In this document: positions 27,215-35,963 of the stretch, piece after piece
How the letters are laid out: each line of letters opens with the position of its first letter
Position numbering within the stretch: position 1 is the stretch's first letter
Origin: Vibrio cyclitrophicus
Lineage (GTDB): Bacteria > Pseudomonadota > Gammaproteobacteria > Enterobacterales > Vibrionaceae
Direction of reading: 5' to 3'
Length of the DNA: 64,000 nucleotides
Assembly: GCA_023206055.1 (NCBI GenBank)
Contig: CP065366.1
Coordinates: 2,108,001-2,172,000, forward strand
Notes under the pieces: generated by a model
The model's database searches: none
Told to the model about the DNA's origin: nothing
Seen by the model: only the letters and a program-made list of their open reading frames with translations
Position numbers and translations under genes: made by a program

Positions 27215-28141
27215 ATGAGTAAATTATTGAAATCCATCATGCTGGCAGCCGGTATACTTGTTTCTGCAACGTCGATTGCAGCTGACTACCCGAGCAAGAA
27301 TATTCGCTTAGTTGTCCCATTTGGCGCGGGCGGCGGTACCGATGCTGTTGGCCGTACCCTTGCAAATAGTGCGAAAGACATTTTAGGACAAAACATTTCA
27401 ATCATGAACCGTACGGGTGGTGCTGGCGCCGTTGGTATGAGCTTTGGTGCTCAGCAGCGTGCTGATGGTTACACGTTAACAGTGGTAACACGTGAAATTG
27501 CTTCACTTCCTCAAATGGGTTTAATGCGTCATACCGCTGATGACTTTAGACTCATTCGTCTAGTTAACTTAGATCCTGCGGTCGTATTGGTTGCAGCTGA
27601 TAGCCCATACAACACGATTAACGACCTGATTAAGGAAGCCAAAGAAAAACCAGGCAGCGTAAAATTCGCTTCAACCGCTGCGCCAAACTTCTACCTAATG
27701 TCTCTTGAAAAAGATCAAGGCATCAAACTAAACGCTATCCCTTACAACGGTGCATCAGAAGCAATTCCTGCTGTATTAGGCCATCACACAGACGTCACTA
27801 TGGTTACTCCTGGTGAAGCTATCGCTCAGCTTCGTTCAGGCCAACTAAAAGCATTAGGTGTCATGTCTGAAGAGCGTATTCAATACATTCCAGATGTCCC
27901 GACTTTGAAAGAGCAAGGCATTGATGTAGTAACAGGTACATGGCGCGGTATTGGCGCTCCAAAAGATACACCTGATGCAGTAATCGAGAAGCTGGGGGCT
28001 GCATTTGATGAAGCAATGGCAAGTGAAGAGTTCAAATCTTTCATGGAGAAAGGTGCTATGACGATTCACAACCTTGATGACAAAGCCTTCACTGAATTTG
28101 TCGCAGAAGATACAAAATCATTGACTCAATTAATTCAATAA
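27215..28141 (+). CDS. tctC: Tripartite tricarboxylate-type transporter, periplasmic binding protein
   Basis: 308 residues with a signal peptide (about 1-22, cleaved near IAA-DYP). The opening of the mature protein, YPSKNIRLVVPFGAGGGTDAVGR, is the hallmark of the TctC/Bug family. The usual late block (LKALGVMSEERIQYIPDVPTLKEQGIDV) is present. It captures a carboxylate in the periplasm and feeds it to TctBA. The ligand cannot be read from sequence. The operator box before this operon argues for a uronate or its breakdown product rather than citrate. RBS AAGGAA. Confidence 0.93.
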   Translation: MSKLLKSIMLAAGILVSATSIAADYPSKNIRLVVPFGAGGGTDAVGRTLANSAKDILGQNISIMNRTGGAGAVGMSFGAQQRADGYTLTVVTREIASLPQMGLMRHTADDFRLIRLVNLDPAVVLVAADSPYNTINDLIKEAKEKPGSVKFASTAAPNFYLMSLEKDQGIKLNAIPYNGASEAIPAVLGHHTDVTMVTPGEAIAQLRSGQLKALGVMSEERIQYIPDVPTLKEQGIDVVTGTWRGIGAPKDTPDAVIEKLGAAFDEAMASEEFKSFMEKGAMTIHNLDDKAFTEFVAEDTKSLTQLIQ

Positions 28142-28229
28142 CCTTTGTTCAGAGGCACAGCTTTTATCCGTTGTGCCTCTGCTATTAGTTTGTACCTTTC
28201 CCTTGCTTTACTTTTTAGGGGTAAACTCC

Positions 28230-28691
28230 ATGTCTAACGCTCACTCTAACTTAAACCGAAACGTCGTTTTCCCTTCTATCATCATTATCCTTAGCGCAAT
28301 CGCTCTCGCGCTGATCACTCAATTTGATCGTCCGATGTACCAAGATGCAAGTGTCGATGCAAAATTCTTCCCGATGATGATTGTGATTGCCCAAATTGCT
28401 ATCTGTATAGTTCTCATCATTCAACACAAATTAAAAGGTGCCTCAGAACAACAAGAAGCGATGATAAGCAAGATGTCGATTTTCGGCGTTGCTTTTCTTA
28501 TTGGCTACGCATTACTCATCAGTGTGGTTGGCTACCTTTACGCGAGTTTGATTGCATTTATGTTTTACCTCGTTTACTTCAAAGTGAAGAAGCCAATCTA
28601 TTACGTTGTCGCCGTTGTCTTTGTTTTCGCGGTTTACTATCTATTTGGCGAGGTGTTCTACATCGCGCTTCCTGAAGCAACGTGGTCATAG
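28230..28691 (+). CDS. tctB: Tripartite tricarboxylate-type transporter, small membrane subunit
   Basis: 153 residues from the ATG at 28230 (AGGGG nine bases before); an upstream in-frame start would add a non-conserved hydrophobic leader. Four predicted membrane helices, as in TctB (DUF1468). It lies 88 bases after tctC and 8 bases before tctA, forming one transcription unit. Confidence 0.88.
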   Translation: MSNAHSNLNRNVVFPSIIIILSAIALALITQFDRPMYQDASVDAKFFPMMIVIAQIAICIVLIIQHKLKGASEQQEAMISKMSIFGVAFLIGYALLISVVGYLYASLIAFMFYLVYFKVKKPIYYVVAVVFVFAVYYLFGEVFYIALPEATWS

Positions 28692-28699
28692 GAGGTAAT

Positions 28700-30199
28700 A
28701 TGTTTGAATATCTAATCGATGGTCTCGCAACTGCAGTTAGCTTTGCAGTGCTTCCTGTCCTTGTTTTTGGCGTACTGGGAGGCGTTATTTTAGGCGCACT
28801 ACCCGGCCTTACAGCGACAATGGGCGTGGCGATTCTCCTTCCATTTACCTTTGGTATGGAACCGACTTCAGCTCTTGTGATGTTAATTGGTGTATACATT
28901 GGTGGGATTTACGGTGGCTCAATTGCCGCAATTTTGCTTAAAACCCCGGGAACACCAGCTTCTGCAGCAAGTGTACTCGACGGTCACACGATGGCAGTTA
29001 GAGGACAAGCAGCAAGAGCATTAAGTATTTCTGCTGTTGCATCATTTATTGGCGGGCTATTAAGTACTATCGTCCTCATCGCGATTGCGCCTAAATTAGC
29101 GACCTTTGCACTGCGTTTTAATGCGCCAGAATATTTTGCGCTCGCTCTGTTTGGTTTAACGATTATTGCGAGTGTTTCTTCAAACAACATTTTTAAAGGA
29201 TTACTTGCGGGAACCATTGGATTATTGGTTTCAACTGTAGGACTCGACCCAATCAGCAGTGTGCCAAGATTTACTTTTGACATCATGGATCTTTACAGCG
29301 GAATCAATGTCATCCCTGTGTTGATTGGTTTATTCGCTCTGTCTGAGGCATTAAACCAACTAGAGAAGCTGTTCTCTGAGAAAAAAGTCGTTGCACCGAA
29401 ATTTGACCACAAACTATTGAGTAAAAGTGACCTCAAAGAAATGCTACCAACGGCTGTAAAAAGTGGTTTGATGGGAACCACCATCGGTTCTGTACCGGGT
29501 GCTGGTGCTGATATTTCGGCATTCGTTTGTTACAACGAAGCAAAACGTTCATCGAAAAACCCAGAAGAATTTGGTAAAGGATCAGTTCGAGGTCTAGCAG
29601 CAGCGGAATCAGGAAACAACGGTGTAACGGGTGGTTCATTAGTTCCATTGTTAACACTAGGCGTTCCTGGGGATGCTGTAGCAGCGGTTCTTTTAGGCGC
29701 ACTCATTGTTCAAGGTTTAACACCAGGGCCTCTGCTGTTTGCCCAAAACCCGGAAGTGGTTTATGGCGTATTCAGTTCGATGTTGGTTGCTAACCTTGTG
29801 ATGCTAGTGATTGGTTTACTGGGAATTCGTTTCTTCTGCCGCATCATTGAAGTACCGAAGATCATCATGATTCCAATCATTGTCTTCCTTTCAATTGTTG
29901 GCGCTTACGCAATTAATAACTCGATGTTTGATGTGGGTATTGCAATCGGTTTCGGTCTACTTGGCTTTATCTTAACTAAACTGGATATTCCGTCTTCGCC
30001 AATTCTGCTTGCGATCATCTTAGGGCCAATGGCAGAAACAAACCTGAGGAAATCGCTGTTGATGTACGATGGCAGTTGGTCTTTCCTTTATGAGCGCCCT
30101 ATTGCACTCGCGTTTATCTTGCTAGCTGTATTTTCTGTTTATTCAACGTTGAAAATGAAGAAAAAGCAGAAACAAAAGGAAACTGAGCAATATCCATAG
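28700..30199 (+). CDS. tctA: Tripartite tricarboxylate-type transporter, large membrane subunit
   Basis: 499 residues from the ATG at 28700, which has an ideal AGGAGG six bases before. About 12 membrane helices with the TctA signatures GALPGLTATMGVAILLPFTFG near the N-terminus, GGSIAAILLKTPGTPA and GLTPGPLLF. Together with TctC and TctB it forms a secondary, cation-driven uptake system for a carboxylate. The operon ends in a heptamer repeat and a strong terminator. Confidence 0.94.
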   Translation: MFEYLIDGLATAVSFAVLPVLVFGVLGGVILGALPGLTATMGVAILLPFTFGMEPTSALVMLIGVYIGGIYGGSIAAILLKTPGTPASAASVLDGHTMAVRGQAARALSISAVASFIGGLLSTIVLIAIAPKLATFALRFNAPEYFALALFGLTIIASVSSNNIFKGLLAGTIGLLVSTVGLDPISSVPRFTFDIMDLYSGINVIPVLIGLFALSEALNQLEKLFSEKKVVAPKFDHKLLSKSDLKEMLPTAVKSGLMGTTIGSVPGAGADISAFVCYNEAKRSSKNPEEFGKGSVRGLAAAESGNNGVTGGSLVPLLTLGVPGDAVAAVLLGALIVQGLTPGPLLFAQNPEVVYGVFSSMLVANLVMLVIGLLGIRFFCRIIEVPKIIMIPIIVFLSIVGAYAINNSMFDVGIAIGFGLLGFILTKLDIPSSPILLAIILGPMAETNLRKSLLMYDGSWSFLYERPIALAFILLAVFSVYSTLKMKKKQKQKETEQYP

Positions 30200-30253
30200 T
30201 TGACTGTTTGTTCAATGGGTAACGGTTAACACATCGCATTTAGCTTGTGACTT

Positions 30254-30300
30254 ATAACCAATAACCAATAACCAATAACCAATAACCAATAACCAATAAC
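30254..30300. repeat. Heptamer tandem repeat (ATAACCA)n
   Basis: 6.7 perfect copies of a 7-base unit between tctA and its terminator. The unit is not a multiple of three and is non-coding. A likely hypervariable locus. Confidence 0.9.
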
Positions 30301-30311
30301 ATGAAAACACC

Positions 30312-30341
30312 AAAGCCAGAGGCCTACGTCTCTGGCTTTTT
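30312..30341 (+). terminator. Terminator of the tct operon
   Basis: AAAGCCAGAG/CTCTGGCTTT-type stem with a short loop and a T run. Confidence 0.85.
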
Positions 30342-30382
30342 AGTACACAATAAACAATCAATTTCTGTAAAAACAGACAATA

Positions 30383-30412
30383 AAAAGGGCATGCACTTGG
30401 CATACCCTTTTA
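30383..30412 (-). terminator. Terminator of GntR copy 3
   Basis: AAGGGCATGC/GCATACCCTT stem (one wobble), minus-strand tail TTTTT. A decayed relative of this segment is at about 26311. Confidence 0.75.
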
Positions 30413-30482
30413 AGTCGTTTATCCGAGCGTGATACTGTTCATCTCAATATGAAATTACTCATACACGCTCTATTCATTCCTA

Positions 30483-31199
30483 TTACGCCGTCACCAGACG
30501 GTGGTTGGCGTCTTGCAAATGAGCAGCCGACATTGTACGTGCTTTTTCACTGTCACCTGCCATAATCGCTTCATAAATCCTTCGGTGTTCATTGATACAT
30601 GTACTGCCCTCTTCAGAAGAGTGCACAATAAAGTTAACAAACATGGTAGTCAGAATATTGCCAAATGGCAGGTAGAAATCGTTACCTGTCGCATTAAAGA
30701 TCAAGCTGTGGAAACGAGTATCGATGTCTGTCCAACGTTCTTGGTCAAACACTTCTGCATCGTCCACTTCAACCATCTTCTGGAAAATCTCTGAAAGCTC
30801 GATACGTTGCTCAGCAGTCGCAAATTTTGCGGCTAATGCACACGCTTCTGGCTCAATCGCACGACGAAGGCCTAAAAACTGAGAACAGAATTGATCTATG
30901 TCGGTTAGACCATCCATCCATTCAATCAGTTGAGGATCAAGAAAGTTCCAGTATGCGCGGTCTACCACACGAGTGCCGATTTTCGGGCGGGACTCTAACA
31001 GACCTTTAGAAGTCAGTAGTTTGACTGCTTCACGTAGTGCCGTTCGGCTGATACCAAACTGTTCACACAACGCCATTTCACCAGGAATAATAGAACCTTG
31101 TGGCAGTTCACCAGACAAGATTCCACGAGCGATTTCACGTGCGACTTGCACGTGTAGGCTACGCTTCGAGCCCGAAATTGAATTAAAAGTGCTAACCAT
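30483..31199 (-). CDS. GntR/FadR-family (FCD) transcriptional regulator, near-duplicate of copy 1
   Basis: 238 residues, nearly identical to the regulator at 3277-3996. The helix-turn-helix (GEMALCEQFGISRTALREAV) is identical, and differences cluster in the last 100 residues and the extreme termini. GntR winged helix at about 15-80; FCD ligand domain at about 100-228. Two almost identical repressors on one chromosome suggest a recent duplication with the same operator and perhaps different ligand response or timing. It is convergent with the tct operon and divergent from the phnD-type gene. A decayed third copy of the tail lies upstream of tct. Confidence 0.88.
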   Translation of the reverse strand: MVSTFNSISGSKRSLHVQVAREIARGILSGELPQGSIIPGEMALCEQFGISRTALREAVKLLTSKGLLESRPKIGTRVVDRAYWNFLDPQLIEWMDGLTDIDQFCSQFLGLRRAIEPEACALAAKFATAEQRIELSEIFQKMVEVDDAEVFDQERWTDIDTRFHSLIFNATGNDFYLPFGNILTTMFVNFIVHSSEEGSTCINEHRRIYEAIMAGDSEKARTMSAAHLQDANHRLVTA

Positions 31200-31465
31200 A
31201 AGTTCACTTATTTTATATGTTATGTTTATGTATTATTTAATGATGACTATAACAGTATTTCAACCTACAGCCAATTGAGTAAAATAAAAGCGAAGAACAG
31301 CCTGTTAATTTAACAGATTAATCAAAGACTTAGAAAACATACACTCCCATCCAACCAGAAATATTATGTTACATCATTCATAAATCCGTCATCAAAAAGC
31401 AGCGGTTCTGTCATCGTCGATTCCTATACTCCCTTCCCAACAGATAACTCAATTGGACTGAAATA

Positions 31466-32422
31466 ATGAAACCGACAAAAACAAATCTCACGCTTAAGAG
31501 CGCTATTACTACTGCGCTGATTTTTTCTGGTTCTGCATTAGCAATGGATACACGATACGAAGATCGCTCTGGTAACTTAGTCGCCGATGTTCCTCAAGAT
31601 CAATCACAATGGGTTGACCCAAACACGCTAATTTTCGCTTATACGCCAGTTGAAGATCCTGCAGTATACGCTGATGTGTGGAGCGAGTTTTTGAGCCACC
31701 TTGAAAAAACCACAGAAAAGACGGTTCGTTTCTTTCCTGTTCAAAATAACGCTGCTCAAATTGAAGCAATGCGTTCAGGTCGTCTACATATTGCAGGTTT
31801 CAACACAGGTTCGACACCACTAGCGGTTAACTGTGCAGGCTTTGCCCCATTCACAATGATGGCTGCAGAAGATGGTTCTTTCGGTTACGAAATGGAAATC
31901 ATCACTTACCCTGGTTCTGGTATTGAGAAAGTAGAAGACTTAAAAGATAAAAACCTAGCGTTCACATCACAAACGTCTAACTCTGGCTTCAAAGCACCTT
32001 CTGCAATTCTGGATGCTGAATACCAACTTCAACCTGACCGAGATTTTAAACCTGCATTCTCTGGCGCACACGATAACTCTATTTTAGGTGTGGCGCACAA
32101 AGATTACGACGCAGCAGCCGTCGCTAACTCAGTATTGAACCGTATGCTTTCACGCGAAGTTGTGAAAGAAGGTCAAATCAAGAGCATCTACAAATCTCAA
32201 ACCTTCCCAACAACAGCTTACGGTACTGCACACAACCTGACGCCAGAGTTGCAAGAGAAGATTCAAAAAGCCTTCTTCACTTTCGACTGGGAAGGCACAA
32301 AGCTTCAAGAAGAGTTCGAGCGTAACGGCGAAGCGAAATTTGTTCCAATCACTTACCAAGAGCACTGGGAAGTAATTCGTACTATCGATACAGCAAACAA
32401 AGTGTCTTACACGTGTAGCTAA
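31466..32422 (+). CDS. phnD: Phosphonate/phosphite-type ABC transporter, binding protein
   Basis: 318 residues with a signal peptide (about 1-26, cleaved after ALA). It has the PhnD family layout: TLIFAYTPVEDP near the mature N-terminus, AMRSGRLHIAGFNTGS in the ligand cleft, LKDKNLAFTSQTSNSGFKAP, and a conserved AVANSVL segment. It delivers an oxyanion ligand such as phosphonate or phosphite to the PhnC-PhnE-PhnE carrier encoded just downstream. No C-P lyase or phosphonatase genes are nearby, so the substrate is not settled. No uronate operator was seen upstream. Confidence 0.88.
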   Translation: MKPTKTNLTLKSAITTALIFSGSALAMDTRYEDRSGNLVADVPQDQSQWVDPNTLIFAYTPVEDPAVYADVWSEFLSHLEKTTEKTVRFFPVQNNAAQIEAMRSGRLHIAGFNTGSTPLAVNCAGFAPFTMMAAEDGSFGYEMEIITYPGSGIEKVEDLKDKNLAFTSQTSNSGFKAPSAILDAEYQLQPDRDFKPAFSGAHDNSILGVAHKDYDAAAVANSVLNRMLSREVVKEGQIKSIYKSQTFPTTAYGTAHNLTPELQEKIQKAFFTFDWEGTKLQEEFERNGEAKFVPITYQEHWEVIRTIDTANKVSYTCS

Positions 32423-32565
32423 GTTCAAACGAACTAAAAAGCCAATCACACACTGATTAAACTAACTGCAGGAATACGTGCCTGCAGTTATTCACCACTC
32501 TTTCCGGTTTGCTCTCCTCGTCTGCCTCTGGCGAACTCTTAGTACACCGTCCTTATAGGAATTTT

Positions 32566-33384
32566 ATGTCGACTCTTACCCTTAAAGGGCTTACCAAGCA
32601 CTATTCAAGTTCTGACAAAGCCCTAACTAACGTCAGCTTATCAGTAAATGCTGGCGAAGTTGTTGGATTAATTGGCCCATCTGGTGCGGGTAAATCAACG
32701 CTTATTCGTTGTATTAACCGACTTACTGAGCCCACTAGCGGCGAAGTTATCTTTTCCAATACCAACCTCGAAACGCTTTCTAAGAGACAACTTAGGCAAT
32801 CACGCCGTGAGATTGGGATGATCTTCCAAGAGTACGCACTGATTGAACGTTTGACGGTTATGGAAAACGTACTTTCAGGCCGTTTAGGGTACGTGAATTT
32901 CTGGCAAAGCTTTACTCGCCGCTTCCCAGAATCAGATATCCAAGCCGCTTATGGCCTACTAGACCGCGTTGGATTATTGGAACACGCCAATAAAAGAGCC
33001 GATGCTCTGTCGGGCGGTCAGCGCCAACGTGTAGGTATAGCTCGCGCACTCGCTCAAAAGCCGAAATTGCTGTTGATTGATGAGCCAACGGCCGCACTCG
33101 ACCCACGTACTGCTCGCCAGATCATGCGATTGATCAGCGAGATTTGTTCAGAGCAACAGCTCCCAGCCATCATCAATATTCACGACGTTCAGTTAGCAAA
33201 ACAGTTTGTTGACCGCGTTGTCGGCCTAAATGCAGGCTGTGTTGTATTTGATGACAAACCAACTCTGCTCACTGAAGATGTATTGACACAGATTTACGGT
33301 GAAGAAGATTGGAGTCAACAGGTAGAAGAAGAGGAAGATGACCTGAACATCACGAATCCTCGCTTGTCAGAGGCAACAGTATGA
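32566..33384 (+). CDS. phnC: Phosphonate-type ABC transporter, ATP-binding subunit
   Basis: 272 residues from the ATG at 32566, with AGGA five bases before; an upstream in-frame start adds non-conserved residues. Walker A GPSGAGKST, signature LSGGQRQRVGIARAL, and Walker B LLLIDEPTAALDP are all intact. It ends in a short acidic tail (EEEEDD). It overlaps phnE by four bases (ATGA), so translation is coupled. Confidence 0.93.
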   Translation: MSTLTLKGLTKHYSSSDKALTNVSLSVNAGEVVGLIGPSGAGKSTLIRCINRLTEPTSGEVIFSNTNLETLSKRQLRQSRREIGMIFQEYALIERLTVMENVLSGRLGYVNFWQSFTRRFPESDIQAAYGLLDRVGLLEHANKRADALSGGQRQRVGIARALAQKPKLLLIDEPTAALDPRTARQIMRLISEICSEQQLPAIINIHDVQLAKQFVDRVVGLNAGCVVFDDKPTLLTEDVLTQIYGEEDWSQQVEEEEDDLNITNPRLSEATV

Positions 33385-34181
33385 TTCAGTCATATCCAAA
33401 ACAATGGACCAAGCCGCCACTGATTTCCAACCCATGGCTGCGTTGGAGTTTGATCATCATTGTTGCGGTGTACTTATACCTTGCAACCCAGTCGGTGCAT
33501 ATAAACTGGACTCGAATTTACGAAGGCAGCGAACGCGGCTGGCAGTTCATTTTGGCTTTCATGAACCCTGATTTTGGTGGCCGTTGGAACAACATCTCAC
33601 AAGGTTTGATTGAGAGCTTAACCATGACGCTCACATCAACCGTGGCAGGTGTCATTCTTTCAATCCCATTTGGGTTAGGCGCGGCCAAAAACCTAGCCCC
33701 AACTCCCGTTTACCTATTCTGTCGTGCGTTTATTTCTATCGCGCGTAGTTTACAAGAGATCATCGTAGCGATTCTGTGTGTGGCTCTGTTTGGCTTTGGT
33801 ACGTTTGCTGGTTTTGTCACGCTCACCTTCGCGACCATCGGCTTTCTCGCAAAACTGTTTGCCGATGAGATTGAAGCTATTGACCCAGCACCACTCACCG
33901 CAATGCGTGCAACGGGCGCAAGCTGGTTACAACAGGTGAACTACGCAATTCAAGCACAGGTGATGCCACGCTTTATCGGGCTTTCGATGTACCGACTCGA
34001 CATCAACTTTCGTGAGTCTGCTGTGATTGGCATTGTTGGCGCAGGTGGTATCGGCGCAACATTGAATACAGCTATGGACCGTTACGAATACAGCGCAGCA
34101 GCCGCTATTCTATTGATTATTATCGTGATCGTGATGATGTGTGAATACCTATCAACCATCATCCGCAAACATGTACAGTAA
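33381..34181 (+). CDS. phnE: Phosphonate-type ABC transporter, permease subunit 1
   Basis: 266 residues with about six membrane helices. The binding-protein-dependent permease (EAA) loop is visible as AMRATGASWLQQVNYAIQAQ, followed by the GIVGAGGIGATL motif typical of PhnE. Coupled to phnC by an ATGA overlap. It probably pairs with the second permease as a heterodimer. Confidence 0.92.
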   Translation: MIQSYPKQWTKPPLISNPWLRWSLIIIVAVYLYLATQSVHINWTRIYEGSERGWQFILAFMNPDFGGRWNNISQGLIESLTMTLTSTVAGVILSIPFGLGAAKNLAPTPVYLFCRAFISIARSLQEIIVAILCVALFGFGTFAGFVTLTFATIGFLAKLFADEIEAIDPAPLTAMRATGASWLQQVNYAIQAQVMPRFIGLSMYRLDINFRESAVIGIVGAGGIGATLNTAMDRYEYSAAAAILLIIIVIVMMCEYLSTIIRKHVQ

Positions 34182-34191
34182 GGAACGACGA

Positions 34192-35022
34192 ATGAGCACG
34201 CTAAATGACACCTCTACAAGCTCTATGAATCGTACCCAATGGCAGCGTTACGACAGTAAACAGAGCCTAATGCTCTGGCTTGGTTGGCTTTGCTTTGTTG
34301 CCCTAACGGTTTTTGCATGGCAAATCATGAACAAAGACACGATTTGGTACTTTGTGACTGATTCACCCAACCAACTTGCTGACATCTCGTCACGTATGTG
34401 GCCACCAAGATGGAGCTACTTGGAGTCACTTTGGAGCCCGTTGTGGGACACGATTAACATCGCGACACTTGGAACTTTGTTGGGGATAGTACTCGCTTTT
34501 CCGGTTGCGTTCTTAGCTGCACGAAACACAACGCCCAGCACAACGTTTATCAGACCTATTGCGCTGTTCATCATCGCGGCAAGTCGTTCAATCAACTCTT
34601 TAATCTGGGCGTTGTTGTTGGTAGCAATCATTGGCCCAGGTTTGTTGGCCGGTATCATTGCGATAGCGCTACGTTCGATTGGTTTCGTGGCAAAGTTAAT
34701 GTATGAGGCTATTGAAGAAGTGAACGTAACACAGATGTCGGCGATTCAATCGACGGGGGCATCTCCGCTGCAAGTGTTGAACTACGGCATTCTTCCGCAA
34801 GTAATGCCAAGTTTCATCGGCACGAGCTTATTCCGTTGGGATATCAATATTCGTGAGTCTACAGTTTTAGGCTTAGTGGGTGCTGGCGGTATCGGCTTAA
34901 AACTGCAAGAGTCTATGGCAATGCTTGCATGGCCTCAAGTGACTGTGATTTTCTGTGCGATTCTCGTGACAGTTATTTTCTCGGAGTGGTTGGCAGCCAA
35001 AGCACGTAAAGCCTTAATCTAA
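34192..35022 (+). CDS. phnE: Phosphonate-type ABC transporter, permease subunit 2
   Basis: 276 residues from the ATG at 34192, which follows AAGGAACGACGA. The same permease family as its neighbour, with EAA loop AIQSTGASPLQVLNYGILPQ and GLVGAGGIGLKL. It begins ten bases after the first permease, completing a phnD-C-E-E operon. Two different PhnE subunits are common in phosphite/phosphonate systems outside the C-P lyase clusters. Confidence 0.92.
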   Translation: MSTLNDTSTSSMNRTQWQRYDSKQSLMLWLGWLCFVALTVFAWQIMNKDTIWYFVTDSPNQLADISSRMWPPRWSYLESLWSPLWDTINIATLGTLLGIVLAFPVAFLAARNTTPSTTFIRPIALFIIAASRSINSLIWALLLVAIIGPGLLAGIIAIALRSIGFVAKLMYEAIEEVNVTQMSAIQSTGASPLQVLNYGILPQVMPSFIGTSLFRWDINIRESTVLGLVGAGGIGLKLQESMAMLAWPQVTVIFCAILVTVIFSEWLAAKARKALI

Positions 35023-35068
35023 ATAATAAAAGCAACGTTAACTAGTTGGTTAGCTAGTCAATAAGATC

Positions 35069-35096
35069 AAAGCCTACTCACTGGGTAGGCTTTTCG
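35069..35096 (+). terminator. Terminator of the phnDCEE operon
   Basis: Perfect AAAGCCTAC/GTAGGCTTT stem with a short loop and TTTT tail; it could also serve the convergent gene. Confidence 0.85.
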
Positions 35097-35126
35097 TTTG
35101 TTAAGCCGTTACAGGCTAACTCACGC

Positions 35127-35963
35127 TTAGAACCGAATTTCATTAACGACCGTCCCTACCCCTTCAATCGTGACACTCACTTGATCTTTGTCTGACAACG
35201 CATGTGTTTTTCCTGGCGTCCCCATGAAAACAAGATCCCCGGGTTTAAGAGTAAAGTAATGACTTAAGTAACTGACTACTTTACGCGGGCTATGGATCAT
35301 AAAAGAGGTGTTTTCTTTCTGAACGACATTCCCATTCACACGTGTTGTAAGTTGAACATTATTATAATCAATGCCTTTCACAATAGTATGCCCGATTGGT
35401 CCAAACCCATCCGAAGCCTTAGCTCTCAACCACTGTAAATCACTGTTCTGCCAACTTCTTTCCGTTATGTCATTTCCGACTGTCACGCCGAAAATCGCAT
35501 CTTCTGCTTGTTCTTGACTTGCTTTACTAATTTCTTTGCCAATGACGACCACCAGTTCACCTTCAAAATGCACATTTTGGGCATCAAAAGGCGCATGAAT
35601 TTTTTCGCCAGATAAAATCAAAGAAGACGGTAATTTTAGGAACATTGGTGGAGGTAAATCAGGATGAGAAGCAGCGTGGCTCATGTAATTCATACCAACG
35701 GCGAACACTTTTTCGGGTTCAGTCGGAAGCAACAGCTCAACCGATTCTAGTGGAATTGAGGTATTATCAACGGAGTACTCGCTAAAGATGTCACCATTGA
35801 TTGGAAAAATTGCACTTTTCGTCAACTTTCCGTAGCTAATTTTGTCCTGATAAAGATAGCGCACGAATTGATCTGTATTCGCATAGTTTTGTGTGTCATT
35901 CGCTAGCGCATAAGTAGAACAAGAAGCTGTAAGTATTAACACCAATCCTTCCATTAACTTCAT
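35127..35963 (-). CDS. FAH-superfamily hydrolase/isomerase with N-terminal export signal
   Basis: 278 residues. The fumarylacetoacetate-hydrolase fold covers about 35-278. Metal ligands appear intact: FEGELVVVIGK gives the Glu-x-Glu pair, and a later NDITER supplies the Asp. KASDGFGPIG and GDLVFMGTPGKT complete the family set. Ahead of the normal FAH N-terminus lies a hydrophobic leader (residues 1-21, ending YALA-ND), a plausible Sec signal. A Cys at 15 makes a lipoprotein possible but the lipobox is poor. Family members act on 2-keto acids in the cytoplasm, so a periplasmic one is unusual. Beside the PL17 operon, a uronate-derived keto acid or lactone is a conceivable substrate; this is inference. 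Confidence 0.8.
   Translation of the reverse strand: MKLMEGLVLILTASCSTYALANDTQNYANTDQFVRYLYQDKISYGKLTKSAIFPINGDIFSEYSVDNTSIPLESVELLLPTEPEKVFAVGMNYMSHAASHPDLPPPMFLKLPSSLILSGEKIHAPFDAQNVHFEGELVVVIGKEISKASQEQAEDAIFGVTVGNDITERSWQNSDLQWLRAKASDGFGPIGHTIVKGIDYNNVQLTTRVNGNVVQKENTSFMIHSPRKVVSYLSHYFTLKPGDLVFMGTPGKTHALSDKDQVSVTIEGVGTVVNEIRF

Noticed and set aside
30254..30300. Short direct repeats considered as a CRISPR array
   Set aside because: The 7-base units are contiguous with no spacers, and no cas genes are nearby; this is a microsatellite.
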